From Polaromonas sp. (lineage in GTDB: Bacteria > Pseudomonadota > Gammaproteobacteria > Burkholderiales > Burkholderiaceae_C), in NCBI GenBank assembly GCA_013298945.1, contig JAAFJR010000002.1, positions 450,457 through 514,456 of the forward strand: a stretch of DNA of 64,000 nucleotides, read 5' to 3'. The position numbers and the translations under genes are program-made. How positions within the stretch are numbered: the first letter of the stretch is position 1; every line of letters begins with the position of its first letter. Below the pieces are notes generated by a model. It was not told the DNA's origin. It searched no databases and saw only the letters and a program-made list of their open reading frames with translations. Below are positions 37,298 through 45,739 of this stretch, piece after piece.

Positions 37298-37758
37298 TTT
37301 TTTACCTCTGATTCTAAGAGTTGTTCAAGTTTTTTCAATTCCTTCAGAGTAAGGTATCTGAAAGACTGAGGGGCTGAAAAAGGCTTGAAAACTTTTGTTG
37401 GTTTAACTGGTTTGTCATACACGCGAACATTTTCGAGCATGATGGCAAAACCGGTTTTCTTTGAGTCAAAGTAGGCGAACAATTCTGCTTTTGTTAGTCC
37501 GCCGCCGTTTCCTTTGGAAATATCCCAGAGTTTGGTTGGGCTAGCTTCAATGATTTCCTTCACATCAGCTAAAGCAATAATCATCTGCACGGGGGATGAA
37601 GAATAGATGGCGATGGTGCCTATGTTTTGAGCGGGAATAGTGCGGCGTAGCTCAACCAGCTTGCTACCCGCGACGATGAGGTTGGCAAATTTCGGCTTTA
37701 CGGAGAGCAAGATGGCACTACCGTTGTGCGTGTTTGAGTATTCTGGAAAAAGAGTCAT
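37294..37758 (-). CDS. ASCH-domain protein
   Basis: 154 residues. It follows the ASCH (PUA-like) fold: AILLSVKPKFANLIVAGSKL then VELRR near residues 15-40, the strand TIAIYSSSPVQMIIALADV, and a C-terminal FRYLTLKEL. ASCH proteins bind RNA or modified bases and some act as nucleases or amidohydrolases on modified nucleosides. The start lies inside the preceding PIN-GNAT gene (41-nt overlap) and the stop overlaps the kinase start, so three genes are tightly coupled. The C-terminal part of the preceding protein is also PUA/EVE-like; two base-reading domains in one operon is notable. Confidence 0.8.
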   Translation of the reverse strand: MTLFPEYSNTHNGSAILLSVKPKFANLIVAGSKLVELRRTIPAQNIGTIAIYSSSPVQMIIALADVKEIIEASPTKLWDISKGNGGGLTKAELFAYFDSKKTGFAIMLENVRVYDKPVKPTKVFKPFSAPQSFRYLTLKELKKLEQLLESEVKK

Positions 37759-39193
37759 CTGAAATTTTTGTAATCGATTGAATTGGGCCTGTCACGATGC
37801 CTTCTTGTGTCAATGCTTGATATGGAATGGATGAATGAAAGTGAATTGCGAGCCTGAACAGCATCACCTTGGTAGGAGTCCTAGCCATTGTCTCAATGTC
37901 CCTTTGGCTGTAAACCGTGCGACGGCTAACGATTTGCATGATGTTCGTGGAGTTGTCGTGTACTTCGTAGCGTTCTACGATGCCTAGTGTTGTTACAGCC
38001 TTCTCGTCGCCTGTCCTATAAAAAAGAACAATATCCCCAGGCTTAACTTGGTTTGTTGGCGCTTTACATAAGTAGGCTTGCTTGATCGCGTTACCAGCAA
38101 CAGAATTGCCACTGAATAGTTGACCTTGGCGTGCCAAATCCGGGAAAAGAATTTGATGGTATTGCGGTTGTATGGGGACAAGAAATTTTTGAACGGAGGC
38201 ATCATTCCGATAATGGGGAAAGTACAGCTTTGCGTAGTCAAGCGCAGGAACATCTATGACGGGCGGTGAAGATGGGTGAGCTTTAACAAGCATGATGTCA
38301 GTACCATACATGCCGCGCCTTTGAAAACCGAAATCGCTCAGTAGTTCCAATAGGTAAAACTGATCGTCGCTTGTATGAGCGAAAATGTTTTCACATCGGT
38401 TATCTGTGGCGAATCGAAACGCTGCTTTTAAGAAAAGTTCGCCGATTTTCTGCCCTCGAATTTGCTCCCCAACCTTGAAGGTGCAGAGCTTCAGTGACAA
38501 CCCATGTAGCGATTCCTTTGCATCGTTGATTACCTCGTTTGTTTGCATTGCATAGATGCAAATTGCCTCAATTGATTCTTGTTTTGTTCGGGCAATCCAT
38601 GCCTTTCTACCAGTTTGCGCCTTATCGTGAAACCATTTATTGAAACTACGTTCTGGCGTGTCGTAGCTAGAGCGCAGGCTATCAAACAGCGGTGTGTTGA
38701 GTTGACTGGTGAGGCTGTACATTGGAACATCCTCAATGTTCGGGAGATGAACTTCCTCTGGTTCGTGCAAACGACGCAGCCAATCCTCAGCCGTTTGGAT
38801 GTTGTAAATTCGATCACCAAAACCTGCTTGGCGGGCTTTGGTATGTATTTCTTTATCTTCGGTGACAAGGGCATGAACGGCGGAACATTCAAGCGCATGA
38901 AGGATATCGTTGTCACATGCGTCATTCACGGAGGTTTGGGCTGTGTTGCGAGGGCTTGAGGGTACCCCCTCAAGTTTTGTGTACTGTTGAAGCCGGGCTA
39001 GTGTTCGGTCGCGCCTTTGTATATCTTTGTCACGATCAATATCAATTTTTGATGCCGGGTGGTAGAGCAACTGATGCCCGCCGACCCCGGCCAATCGTAC
39101 AAAATTGGCCAGGCTTGGCGCTAGAACAAGCATGGAATCCTGAAGCGGTATCAGGATGTTCGTGTCTAGCAGAAAGCGCAGGCGTTGACTCAA
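37718..39193 (-). CDS. PIN-GNAT-EVE/ASCH-like three-domain fusion
   Basis: 491 residues. Residues about 5-130 form a PIN nuclease-like domain: LLDTNILIPL (Asp10), NDACDNDILHA (acidic cluster 91-95) and LVTEDKEIH (Asp113). Residues about 190-310 match a GNAT acetyltransferase, with the acetyl-CoA loop QIRGQKIGELFLKAAFRFA near 245-262 and LSDFGFQRRG near 285-294. Residues about 380-490 resemble an EVE/ASCH (PUA-like) domain: VKPGDIVLFYRTGDEKAVT then TLGIVERYE. The start is TTG 39193, 8 nt after the helicase stop with GGAA before it; no in-frame ATG fits the PIN start. Role unknown; the PIN suggests RNA cleavage, the EVE-like part recognition of a modified base, the GNAT acetylation. Confidence 0.75.
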   Translation of the reverse strand: MSQRLRFLLDTNILIPLQDSMLVLAPSLANFVRLAGVGGHQLLYHPASKIDIDRDKDIQRRDRTLARLQQYTKLEGVPSSPRNTAQTSVNDACDNDILHALECSAVHALVTEDKEIHTKARQAGFGDRIYNIQTAEDWLRRLHEPEEVHLPNIEDVPMYSLTSQLNTPLFDSLRSSYDTPERSFNKWFHDKAQTGRKAWIARTKQESIEAICIYAMQTNEVINDAKESLHGLSLKLCTFKVGEQIRGQKIGELFLKAAFRFATDNRCENIFAHTSDDQFYLLELLSDFGFQRRGMYGTDIMLVKAHPSSPPVIDVPALDYAKLYFPHYRNDASVQKFLVPIQPQYHQILFPDLARQGQLFSGNSVAGNAIKQAYLCKAPTNQVKPGDIVLFYRTGDEKAVTTLGIVERYEVHDNSTNIMQIVSRRTVYSQRDIETMARTPTKVMLFRLAIHFHSSIPYQALTQEGIVTGPIQSITKISDDSFSRILKHAQR

Positions 39194-39201
39194 GACATTT
39201 C

Positions 39202-42200
39202 CTACTGAGCCAATGAATTGCGTAAATGTATTGGATCACCAGCACGCCCAAGCAACGTAGCTGCATCCAACACTCGGTTCTTGGTTTTGAAGGCGTTCAG
39301 CAAAGTACTAAATCCGGGGCATTTCCCCCAGTCGTGTGCGTTACCAATTACAAACACGCGTAACTTGGCTCGTGTAAGGGCCACATTCAGGATGTTTGGC
39401 TTTAAAGATGCCCAGTGACGACTTCCGCCACCCTCGTCACCTGGAGCGGAACCCAGCACTATGAATACCACTTCAGCCTCTCGTCCTTGAAAGCGATGAA
39501 CCGTACCACATGCAGTTGGTTGCTCTTTGTGAAGCAATTTAACCGCTTTAATCACGTCTTCGCATTCCTGAGAGACTTTTCTAAACGGCGAAATGACGAA
39601 CGTGGTCGAATTCTTTCGGTCCTTGCCGTGTGTTGGCCATCGGTGCTTAAATAGTTCGAGAATGTCGTACAGAGTATGCATTTCGTCATGAACAAGGGGG
39701 CCATCAGCTGACTGTCCGCGAACGTCGATCCATGCACTGTCACCCAAGACGCAATCAATACCTGTGGGATCTGTGTTTGCCTGAACCATCTGACCGCAAT
39801 AGGCAATCTCATTCGCAACGCTGAACATCGGATCAGCACAACGGCGGTGTGCACGCAGTGGCAATCCCGTCCAGACACCGTTCTGCGATGTGGATGCCTC
39901 ACCGATGTATGCCCCCAAAATCATGGTCCGATCCGCAACGGTCTGAGCGGATGCCTGTATCGGTGACCAACAAATTCCTACGCCCTGGCGTTCGCGCAAT
40001 CGCGCGACCACCGCATTGGGCACGGTCATGACTGGTTCGACTTGTAAAGGATCGCCGATGATGACAGCACGCTTACTGCGCCATAGGGCACCCGCTACCG
40101 ATTGTGGTGTCGCCTGTCCTGCCTCGTCGATCAGTAACCATCCCAAATCTTCTTGCCCTAGTTTGCCAAATAGACGGTCAAAAGATGCGAGCGTGGTAGA
40201 TACGACTGGAACCGTGAAAAACAGTGCGTTCCATAGAGTATTTCGGCTAGCTTCTTCTATCGGTTCTGGCAGTTCGCCGACTAACATGGCATGAACCGCT
40301 CGCAAGTTGGGGATTGCTTTATTTTTGCATGCAAGTAAAGTAGTCTCGTGCAATCGTAATGCGGCAAGAAAGAGTTTTGCACGTAGTTCATCAAACGTTG
40401 GAGTTACCCATGCACTGGCGAGATGCCAGTTTTGCGCTGGCTGTTCAAAAAACTCTTTGTCAGGAATAACCGACCCTGACCGTCGAAGATCCTTGAGGCA
40501 CTCTTGATATTGTTTGACCAGATAGCTAGCTTCCGTTGTACGGCTGCCAGCGCTGTCGATTTCCTTGCGCCACTTGGCATCTTCCACACGCTTGCTTTGT
40601 TCGTTTTGGGTCAGTTTTTTCTGCGCGTCCACAGCAAGGTGTGATGCCTGTTCTCGCGCATGGAGTGCATCGCGCCAAGCGGCTGCATGGGCTGTTCTGC
40701 GAGGCCTTGCCTCGTTGGTGGCCGCGATCCACTGACGCATGCGAGTAGTTTCGAGTCCTATCGCCTTTAGCCAACGATCCCAGATACGTGGCGCATCTTT
40801 AATTTCAGCATCTTTCAATTGATCTGATGCAATTTGTGCGTCAAGCCGCGTTGTTTGCTCGCGTGTGTCGGCCTCAGTAGAGGAGGTTTGCGCCGTGCTT
40901 AACGCCACATGAGCGTTGAAGATCACAGTATCGCATTGCGCCAAAGCGGAAACATGACTCGCTTTCAAGGCGCTGATCCGTTTTTTTAGTTCGTCCACTT
41001 CACTCTCAGCACGATGCAAGTCAAGCGTCGCCTGCTCCCCTGCAGCGAACTGTGAACGTAGTTTCTCGACTTGAGCGAGCGCCGACAAGAATTCATCCTT
41101 TGATTCATGCCAAGTTTGTCCGGCAGTTGTGTCGTCTTGATTTTCGAGAACACCTCTTATGTCGCAGGGTTGTCCAGGAGAATAAGCCTTGGCCGATCCG
41201 TACCTATTGAACAGTGCATTCGCGAATGTTCGTCGATTATCCTTGCTACCAAGTGCTCCAGCGATCAGTCCCCATGCGGGTTTGATGATTTTGGCTGAGT
41301 CGAAAACATGCTGAGCTACGTCCATGAAATAACCCGCATGTGGATGTTCATTGCGGGCAATCTTCACCCATGAAGGCAATTCTTGAGTAATATTCTTGAC
41401 AGCTGCATCGTTGTTGCTTGCGACGACAATGCCTGTACCGGCGACGATTTCTGCCTTAATCGGATATACATTCATGCCACCAACAATTGTTTTAGGATCA
41501 AATGCACGCCACGGATCAGACAGGGCAGCCAACGCATTTGCTCGCTGAACGACTACATCCGCGATTACATCTTGTAGTAGGGTTGTCTTTCCTGTGCCGG
41601 GTGGACCGTTCACGGCCAGCACTCCAGCGTGGTCGTGCAATTGTCCGCAAATTTCTCCAACGGCCGCCTGTTGTGCCAACATCAGGTGGTGGTTTTTGGA
41701 AGCAGGCCAGCGACCCACCGGCATTTGAGTCGGCGATACGCATCGAGCCATCGCATTGTGCTGCGTTAATGTGTCACGACGGCGGGTTGCGTTTGATTCC
41801 GATCCGAGATAACGGCTAAGACCAGAACCGAATGAACGACCGCTGTCGGCTTGGGCAATTAGGCGATCCAGATCATCAAGGTAGAAAGAATTCAAAAACT
41901 CAATGTCGGAGTCTATCTTTGCCGAATCGTCATCCTTGCGTCGCTTACGTAGACTGGACTTGACCACTAAGCTGAACTTCATTTTGTCGGTGAGATCTCC
42001 CAACGGTTTAAGTGCGCAAGTCAACTCCTCTTCCAGTTCGCGCCAAGTTATCGAACCGCTAGCGGGCGTGTCACTGGTATTGGTCGAAGCGGTAAAGGTC
42101 GCGCTGGCTGACCTAGGAGGCAGGATTGGCAACTCGATACGCTCCGTTGCGGGTTCCTCGACAGGTAAATTTCCTCTCCTTGACCTGAAGGCATCTGAGA

Positions 42201-42657
42201 GGATGTTGATATCGACATTCAACCCATCGAGAGTTTTTTTTGTGCGTAATCGCTCTATGCCGATTGAAAATCCGGCTGGGACGAAAGAATCTGAGACTGC
42301 ATTTCCCGAGCTTGTCACCACAAATGCGCCCAACCACCCGTGTCCACTGATACGCTGTAAATCATCTTCTTGTAATCGTTCGTTAGGACTTACGGCTCGG
42401 AGAATTATTTCAGCCCACGCTTTGGTACTGGCCACCCCAACGTAAACAGCATGCACCCAGTTCTCATCTGGTGAATCAGAGATGAGTGATCTGTTGTGCC
42501 CCGCGTGCCACGGTAGTTTTTCGCCAGATGTCAGGTGAAAAATGCGAAGACGTTTGTTGCTGTCTTTTTCCCTGGGTGCGGCGGGAATATTAAATATTTC
42601 TGTATCACGCCAGAAACGAAGAACAGCACTTGGAGCATCAGATTTAGCTTTGACCAT
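39202..42657 (-). CDS. UPF1-like superfamily 1 helicase with long insertion
   Basis: 1,151 residues. Helicase motifs in order: Walker A NGPPGTGKTTLLQD (about residue 349), motif II LLIDEAGQA (about 842), motif III IIGDPLQVEP, motif V GTVHRFQGREAEVVF and motif VI NVALTRAKLRVFVIG. These place it with AAA_11/AAA_12 (UPF1/DNA2-type) helicases. About 490 residues separate motifs I and II and include a coiled-coil-rich stretch (about residues 520-700). The N-terminal about 330 residues are not recognised. ATG 42657 overlaps the nuclease stop as TGATG, so translation is coupled; a TTG one codon earlier is unlikely. Possible role: unwinding DNA or RNA for the adjacent nucleases. Confidence 0.85.
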   Translation of the reverse strand: MVKAKSDAPSAVLRFWRDTEIFNIPAAPREKDSNKRLRIFHLTSGEKLPWHAGHNRSLISDSPDENWVHAVYVGVASTKAWAEIILRAVSPNERLQEDDLQRISGHGWLGAFVVTSSGNAVSDSFVPAGFSIGIERLRTKKTLDGLNVDINILSDAFRSRRGNLPVEEPATERIELPILPPRSASATFTASTNTSDTPASGSITWRELEEELTCALKPLGDLTDKMKFSLVVKSSLRKRRKDDDSAKIDSDIEFLNSFYLDDLDRLIAQADSGRSFGSGLSRYLGSESNATRRRDTLTQHNAMARCVSPTQMPVGRWPASKNHHLMLAQQAAVGEICGQLHDHAGVLAVNGPPGTGKTTLLQDVIADVVVQRANALAALSDPWRAFDPKTIVGGMNVYPIKAEIVAGTGIVVASNNDAAVKNITQELPSWVKIARNEHPHAGYFMDVAQHVFDSAKIIKPAWGLIAGALGSKDNRRTFANALFNRYGSAKAYSPGQPCDIRGVLENQDDTTAGQTWHESKDEFLSALAQVEKLRSQFAAGEQATLDLHRAESEVDELKKRISALKASHVSALAQCDTVIFNAHVALSTAQTSSTEADTREQTTRLDAQIASDQLKDAEIKDAPRIWDRWLKAIGLETTRMRQWIAATNEARPRRTAHAAAWRDALHAREQASHLAVDAQKKLTQNEQSKRVEDAKWRKEIDSAGSRTTEASYLVKQYQECLKDLRRSGSVIPDKEFFEQPAQNWHLASAWVTPTFDELRAKLFLAALRLHETTLLACKNKAIPNLRAVHAMLVGELPEPIEEASRNTLWNALFFTVPVVSTTLASFDRLFGKLGQEDLGWLLIDEAGQATPQSVAGALWRSKRAVIIGDPLQVEPVMTVPNAVVARLRERQGVGICWSPIQASAQTVADRTMILGAYIGEASTSQNGVWTGLPLRAHRRCADPMFSVANEIAYCGQMVQANTDPTGIDCVLGDSAWIDVRGQSADGPLVHDEMHTLYDILELFKHRWPTHGKDRKNSTTFVISPFRKVSQECEDVIKAVKLLHKEQPTACGTVHRFQGREAEVVFIVLGSAPGDEGGGSRHWASLKPNILNVALTRAKLRVFVIGNAHDWGKCPGFSTLLNAFKTKNRVLDAATLLGRAGDPIHLRNSLAQ

Positions 42658-43805
42658 CAACGTCTTTTCTGCTCCGTTTTCTTAGAAGGGATACGCTGCG
42701 ATTCCAACATTAGCCGTGTTTTCTCAAGTTCTTTTTGCAACACTTCAGCATCCGGCAGCACGGTCTTATAGTTCGCCGCCATGATTTTGTTGGGTAGTCC
42801 GTCCAGCGCATACCGTGCCAAAGCATGTCCTTTGTCCGCGCACAGAATCAAACCAACTGGCGGGTTTTCATCTGGCAGTGTCCAGTTTTCTTTTGCGTAG
42901 TTGCAGTACATGTGCATCTGGCCGACATCAGCATGGGTAAGGCTACTGAGTTTCAAGTCGATGATGACCAAACAATGCAAGCGGCGGTGAAAGAATAACA
43001 AGTCAACTCGATACCAAGTCTGGTCAATACGCAGGCGGCGTTGCCGACCTACAAATGTGAAGTCGCTACCGAGTTCCAGCAAGAAATCTTCAAGACGATG
43101 AATCAGAGCCTCTTCAAGTTCTGCTTCGGAATATTCGTCCTTGAGGTTCAAAAACTCCAGTACATACGGATCTTTGACGGCTTCGTCGGGGCTGATGGCG
43201 TCTTCTGGTCTCGCCACAGCACTCTTGGTCAGCATGGCTGTTTTGTTCTTCGACAGGGCAGTGCGTTCGTAGAACTGGCTTCCTATCTGGCGGTCAAGCT
43301 GGCGTACGCTCCAGCCGCCGCGCAAAGCTTCAATTTCATAGAATTGGCGTGCATAGGTGTCTTTGACGGACAACAAACGCACGTAAGCAGACCACGGCAG
43401 AGAGAAGGTATTAGCCAGTTCAGTCCAACCCAATACCGCAGACGCTGTTTGCTTTTTTCTAGCCATGGTTGTCGTCAACTGGTTTGGCAATTCCGCAGAC
43501 ACCGTCTGCGGAATTGCCCATGTCAGGTAAAACTGGCGCATCTGATCCAAGTTGCGGGCAGAAAATCCACGTCCGAACTGCTGGGTCAAGTCCCGCGACA
43601 GCCGCTCAATCAATTGTTCTCCATATTCAGCACGGCGTTTACCTTTCTGTTCTGCTTCCACAATGCGGCGACCAATCTCCCAATAGCTGGCTGTCATCAA
43701 TGCATTGACGTTGCGAGCGGTGGCTTGTCGTGCAGCATGGAGCAGCTCAAAGATGCCGCTACGAACATCAATATAGGCGGCGGTTAAGGTGGGGGATTGG
43801 AGCAC
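42657..43805 (-). CDS. YhcG/DUF1016-family PDDEXK nuclease
   Basis: 382 residues, first gene of the five-gene leftward operon. The N-terminal DUF1016 helical part (WEIGRRIVEAEQKGKRRAEY, FGRGFSARNLDQMRQFY) is followed by the nuclease domain, about 215-345, with YRVDLLFFH (Asp) and LVIIDLK (D-x-K) of the PDDEXK site. DUF1016 proteins often accompany restriction and defence genes. The start is GTG 43805; no strong ribosome site. A 15-bp perfect inverted repeat lies inside the gene (43486-43518) and codes for part of an IPQTVSAELP segment, so it may be a small insertion. Confidence 0.85.
   Translation of the reverse strand: MLQSPTLTAAYIDVRSGIFELLHAARQATARNVNALMTASYWEIGRRIVEAEQKGKRRAEYGEQLIERLSRDLTQQFGRGFSARNLDQMRQFYLTWAIPQTVSAELPNQLTTTMARKKQTASAVLGWTELANTFSLPWSAYVRLLSVKDTYARQFYEIEALRGGWSVRQLDRQIGSQFYERTALSKNKTAMLTKSAVARPEDAISPDEAVKDPYVLEFLNLKDEYSEAELEEALIHRLEDFLLELGSDFTFVGRQRRLRIDQTWYRVDLLFFHRRLHCLVIIDLKLSSLTHADVGQMHMYCNYAKENWTLPDENPPVGLILCADKGHALARYALDGLPNKIMAANYKTVLPDAEVLQKELEKTRLMLESQRIPSKKTEQKRR
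43486..43518. repeat. perfect inverted repeat inside the YhcG-like gene
   Basis: Arms GGCAATTCCGCAGAC (43486-43500) and its exact complement (43504-43518) are separated by ACC. On either strand the DNA reads IPQT(V/P)SAELP. It lies between the two DUF1016 sub-regions, where an insertion would be tolerated. Confidence 0.8.
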
Positions 43806-44193
43806 AGAATTGAGTTGAGAAAATTAAGTTAATTAATGTTTCAAATTCTAAGGTTAAACCAACCGAAAAACAGAATACAGGTCGAATAAGTATCTCTCTT
43901 ATCAAGCGTGACAGGTTTAGGCGATTTGGTTATCAGTAATGCCCAGTTGAAATCAGGCAGTATGCTTTACAAACAAACTATTGAGATAATTGATTTCTAC
44001 ATAACCGCTAGAGGTATTGCGTTCCATTAAAAAAAATCAACGACTAAAAATTCAAAAAAGCATGAATATTCACAAATTCGAGTCAATTTGGATCCTTTTT
44101 TGGCTGCCCTCAAATTGAAGAAGCCGTCCAAAAAAAGGTGTGACACGCGTGTCACACGCTTTTCTTGGATGTGACAAAAGCTACGTGTGAATT
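43806..44193. other. 388-bp A+T-rich control region between methylase and nuclease operon
   Basis: No gene seen. It must hold the promoter of the leftward YhcG-helicase operon. Near its right end is the second copy of the 18-bp palindrome. Several loose TGTGA/TCACA half-sites occur around 44168-44190. Confidence 0.6.
44138..44157. promoter_or_regulatory. 18-bp palindrome, copy 2 (20 bp here)
   Basis: The core TGTGACACGCGTGTCACA (44139-44156) is identical to 31003-31020. One further base pair extends it to 20 bp. It lies 333 bp upstream of the nuclease-helicase operon and just beyond the 3' end of the adenine methylase gene. Confidence 0.75.
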
Positions 44194-45072
44194 TCAAAAA
44201 TCAAACCCAACCTGCGTTTTTTGCCTTGTAAGTGCGCACGAACACGCTGGACTCAGCCAAAGCACTTCTTCACGTGGTAACGCGCCATCCTTGCCGCCAC
44301 CAGCTGAGGCCATGCGTTTGATAGATGTCCATTCGCTTAGAGCCTGATTGTAAATTTGGTTTTCGTACCCGGAAATTATCACCATGCCCTTCAATTTCTT
44401 TATTTCATCCAGCATGCCTACGTGTTGTTCGTCCGTCATTTCGTGTCTATAGACGGCTTTGTAGCCGTATGCACGGGATTCTGAGACGTATGGTGGGTCG
44501 ATGTAATGCAACGCATCTGGCGCATCATGTTGCTTCATCACAGCTAAAGCATCACGGTTTTCGATAATCACACGGCGCAAGCGGTTTGAAATACGTTCAA
44601 TGGCTGTGGGCAAGCTAGCCCAGTCGTGGACGGGAAGGGTGTTTGTTCTGCTGGAATCATTGCGGAATCCAGATCGAAACCCAGAGGTTGCGCCACTCGT
44701 AAAGCCCATCCATGATCTGACCAGCGTCCGTCTTGCTTGTTCCAAGGGAGATTCACTAGGTTCATATGATTGCTCAAATTCTTCACGCGCATAGGGTGTT
44801 AGTTTGATTTGGTCGAGCAACTCAGGAAGGTTTGAGCGCGCTACTGAGAAAAGATTGACGATTTCGCTATCAAGGTCGTTGTAGATTTCTGCGTGAACGA
44901 TAGGCTTGCTCAGTAGGATTGAGCCGCCACCGCCAAACGGTTCAATGTATTTGGTGTGAACTGGAAAATGACTGAGAACCCAAGAAGCTAGCATCCATTT
45001 ACCGCCGAAATAGCGAAGAAGAGGGCGGTTAGGTGGTTGCGAAACTGAGTTTAAGGTTGATTGTTCGGGCAT
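44194..45072 (-). CDS. D12-class DNA adenine N6-methyltransferase
   Basis: 292 residues. Transfers methyl from SAM to adenine N6 in a DNA target. Motif I-like LRYFGGKWMLASWVL and EPFGGGGSILLSKP (SAM binding, residues about 20-55), NDLDSEIVNLF, and the catalytic motif IV DPPYVS in HYIDPPYVSESRAYG (about residue 193). Length and order fit Dam/M.DpnII-type enzymes. No cognate restriction endonuclease is adjacent, but a PDDEXK nuclease operon starts 389 bp downstream on the same strand. It may protect host DNA against that system, or be an orphan methylase. The target sequence cannot be read from the protein. Confidence 0.9.
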   Translation of the reverse strand: MPEQSTLNSVSQPPNRPLLRYFGGKWMLASWVLSHFPVHTKYIEPFGGGGSILLSKPIVHAEIYNDLDSEIVNLFSVARSNLPELLDQIKLTPYAREEFEQSYEPSESPLEQARRTLVRSWMGFTSGATSGFRSGFRNDSSRTNTLPVHDWASLPTAIERISNRLRRVIIENRDALAVMKQHDAPDALHYIDPPYVSESRAYGYKAVYRHEMTDEQHVGMLDEIKKLKGMVIISGYENQIYNQALSEWTSIKRMASAGGGKDGALPREEVLWLSPACSCALTRQKTQVGFDF

Positions 45073-45331
45073 GCAGTGAAGATAGCAGGAATAAATGCAT
45101 ACACAATCTTAAATGCATTTACGATTAAATCGAGCTTTGTCATGCCTGTCTGCATGAGAGGTGGACTAGCGTATGGCGAGTTTAGATTTTGTTTTTGGTC
45201 GTTTTAGGCGTAACTTTTAGCGTAGGTTTTTTGAAAAATTTAATATTACATAAGGGAATACTGTCATCTAGGATCACAATATTCATACCGATATTGTGCC
45301 CGAAAGAGCCCGTTGCAAAACCGATACGGTA
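45073..45331. other. intergenic 259 bp, A+T-rich, no supported gene
   Basis: Promoter side of the methylase gene. A 34-codon leftward frame (MNIVILDDSIPL...KVTPKTTKNKI, roughly 45185-45290) ends in a basic tail but has no other support. Confidence 0.4.
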
Positions 45332-45580
45332 TTAAGCCGCTAATCGATCCAATTCAGCGCAAACGTCAGCCATACGACCTGAAATAAACATGCGGCCAGC
45401 CAGTTGACCCGTTGATTGGGTGTTGACGTCTTTGACGCGGATGACGCGCAATGGGTAGACATTGCTGGGCGTTACTTGCGGCGGTGTTTCGGCTGCTTTC
45501 ACAGCTTGCGAAGGCTTGGTCCAGATGCCGAAACCTGCTAAAACGGCTGCGAAAACATCGGAAGAATGATTGAATCCCAT
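45332..45580 (-). CDS. hypothetical protein, 82 residues
   Basis: Starts with ATG 45580 behind a strong Shine-Dalgarno (AGGAG, about 6 nt upstream), so it is probably translated. N-terminal half is hydrophobic and alanine-rich (SSDVFAAVLAGFGIWTKPSQ). The C-terminal half VYPLRVIRVKDVNT ... GRMADVCAELDRLAA is soluble. No family recognised. It lies downstream of lexA on the same strand, 160 bp apart. Confidence 0.6.
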   Translation of the reverse strand: MGFNHSSDVFAAVLAGFGIWTKPSQAVKAAETPPQVTPSNVYPLRVIRVKDVNTQSTGQLAGRMFISGRMADVCAELDRLAA

Positions 45581-45673
45581 GTGAAACTCCTAAATAGTCA
45601 GAGGTAAACTCAGAGCTTAGACATAGGCAGGATTGTTAAAAAATTACTGCAGTAGGGTGATGACAGCCCAGCC

Positions 45674-45690
45674 CGCGATAAAAAATCGCG
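45674..45690. terminator. small hairpin downstream of lexA
   Basis: CGCGAT-AAAAA-ATCGCG stem of 6 bp located 50 bp after the lexA stop. The T-run is short (GTTTT on the + strand), so it is only a weak terminator candidate. Confidence 0.35.
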
Positions 45691-45739
45691 AGTTTTGACA
45701 ACCATACGCCCGCCACCTACTGCGGCAACGGGTGATTTT

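Noticed and set aside
43041..43787. 248-codon + strand frame opposite the YhcG-like nuclease
   Set aside because: It lies antisense to a gene with clear DUF1016/PDDEXK motifs and shows none itself.
44194..45072. Complete type II restriction-modification pair
   Set aside because: Only the methylase is present. The nearest nuclease is of DUF1016 type in a separate operon and is not a recognised cognate endonuclease.
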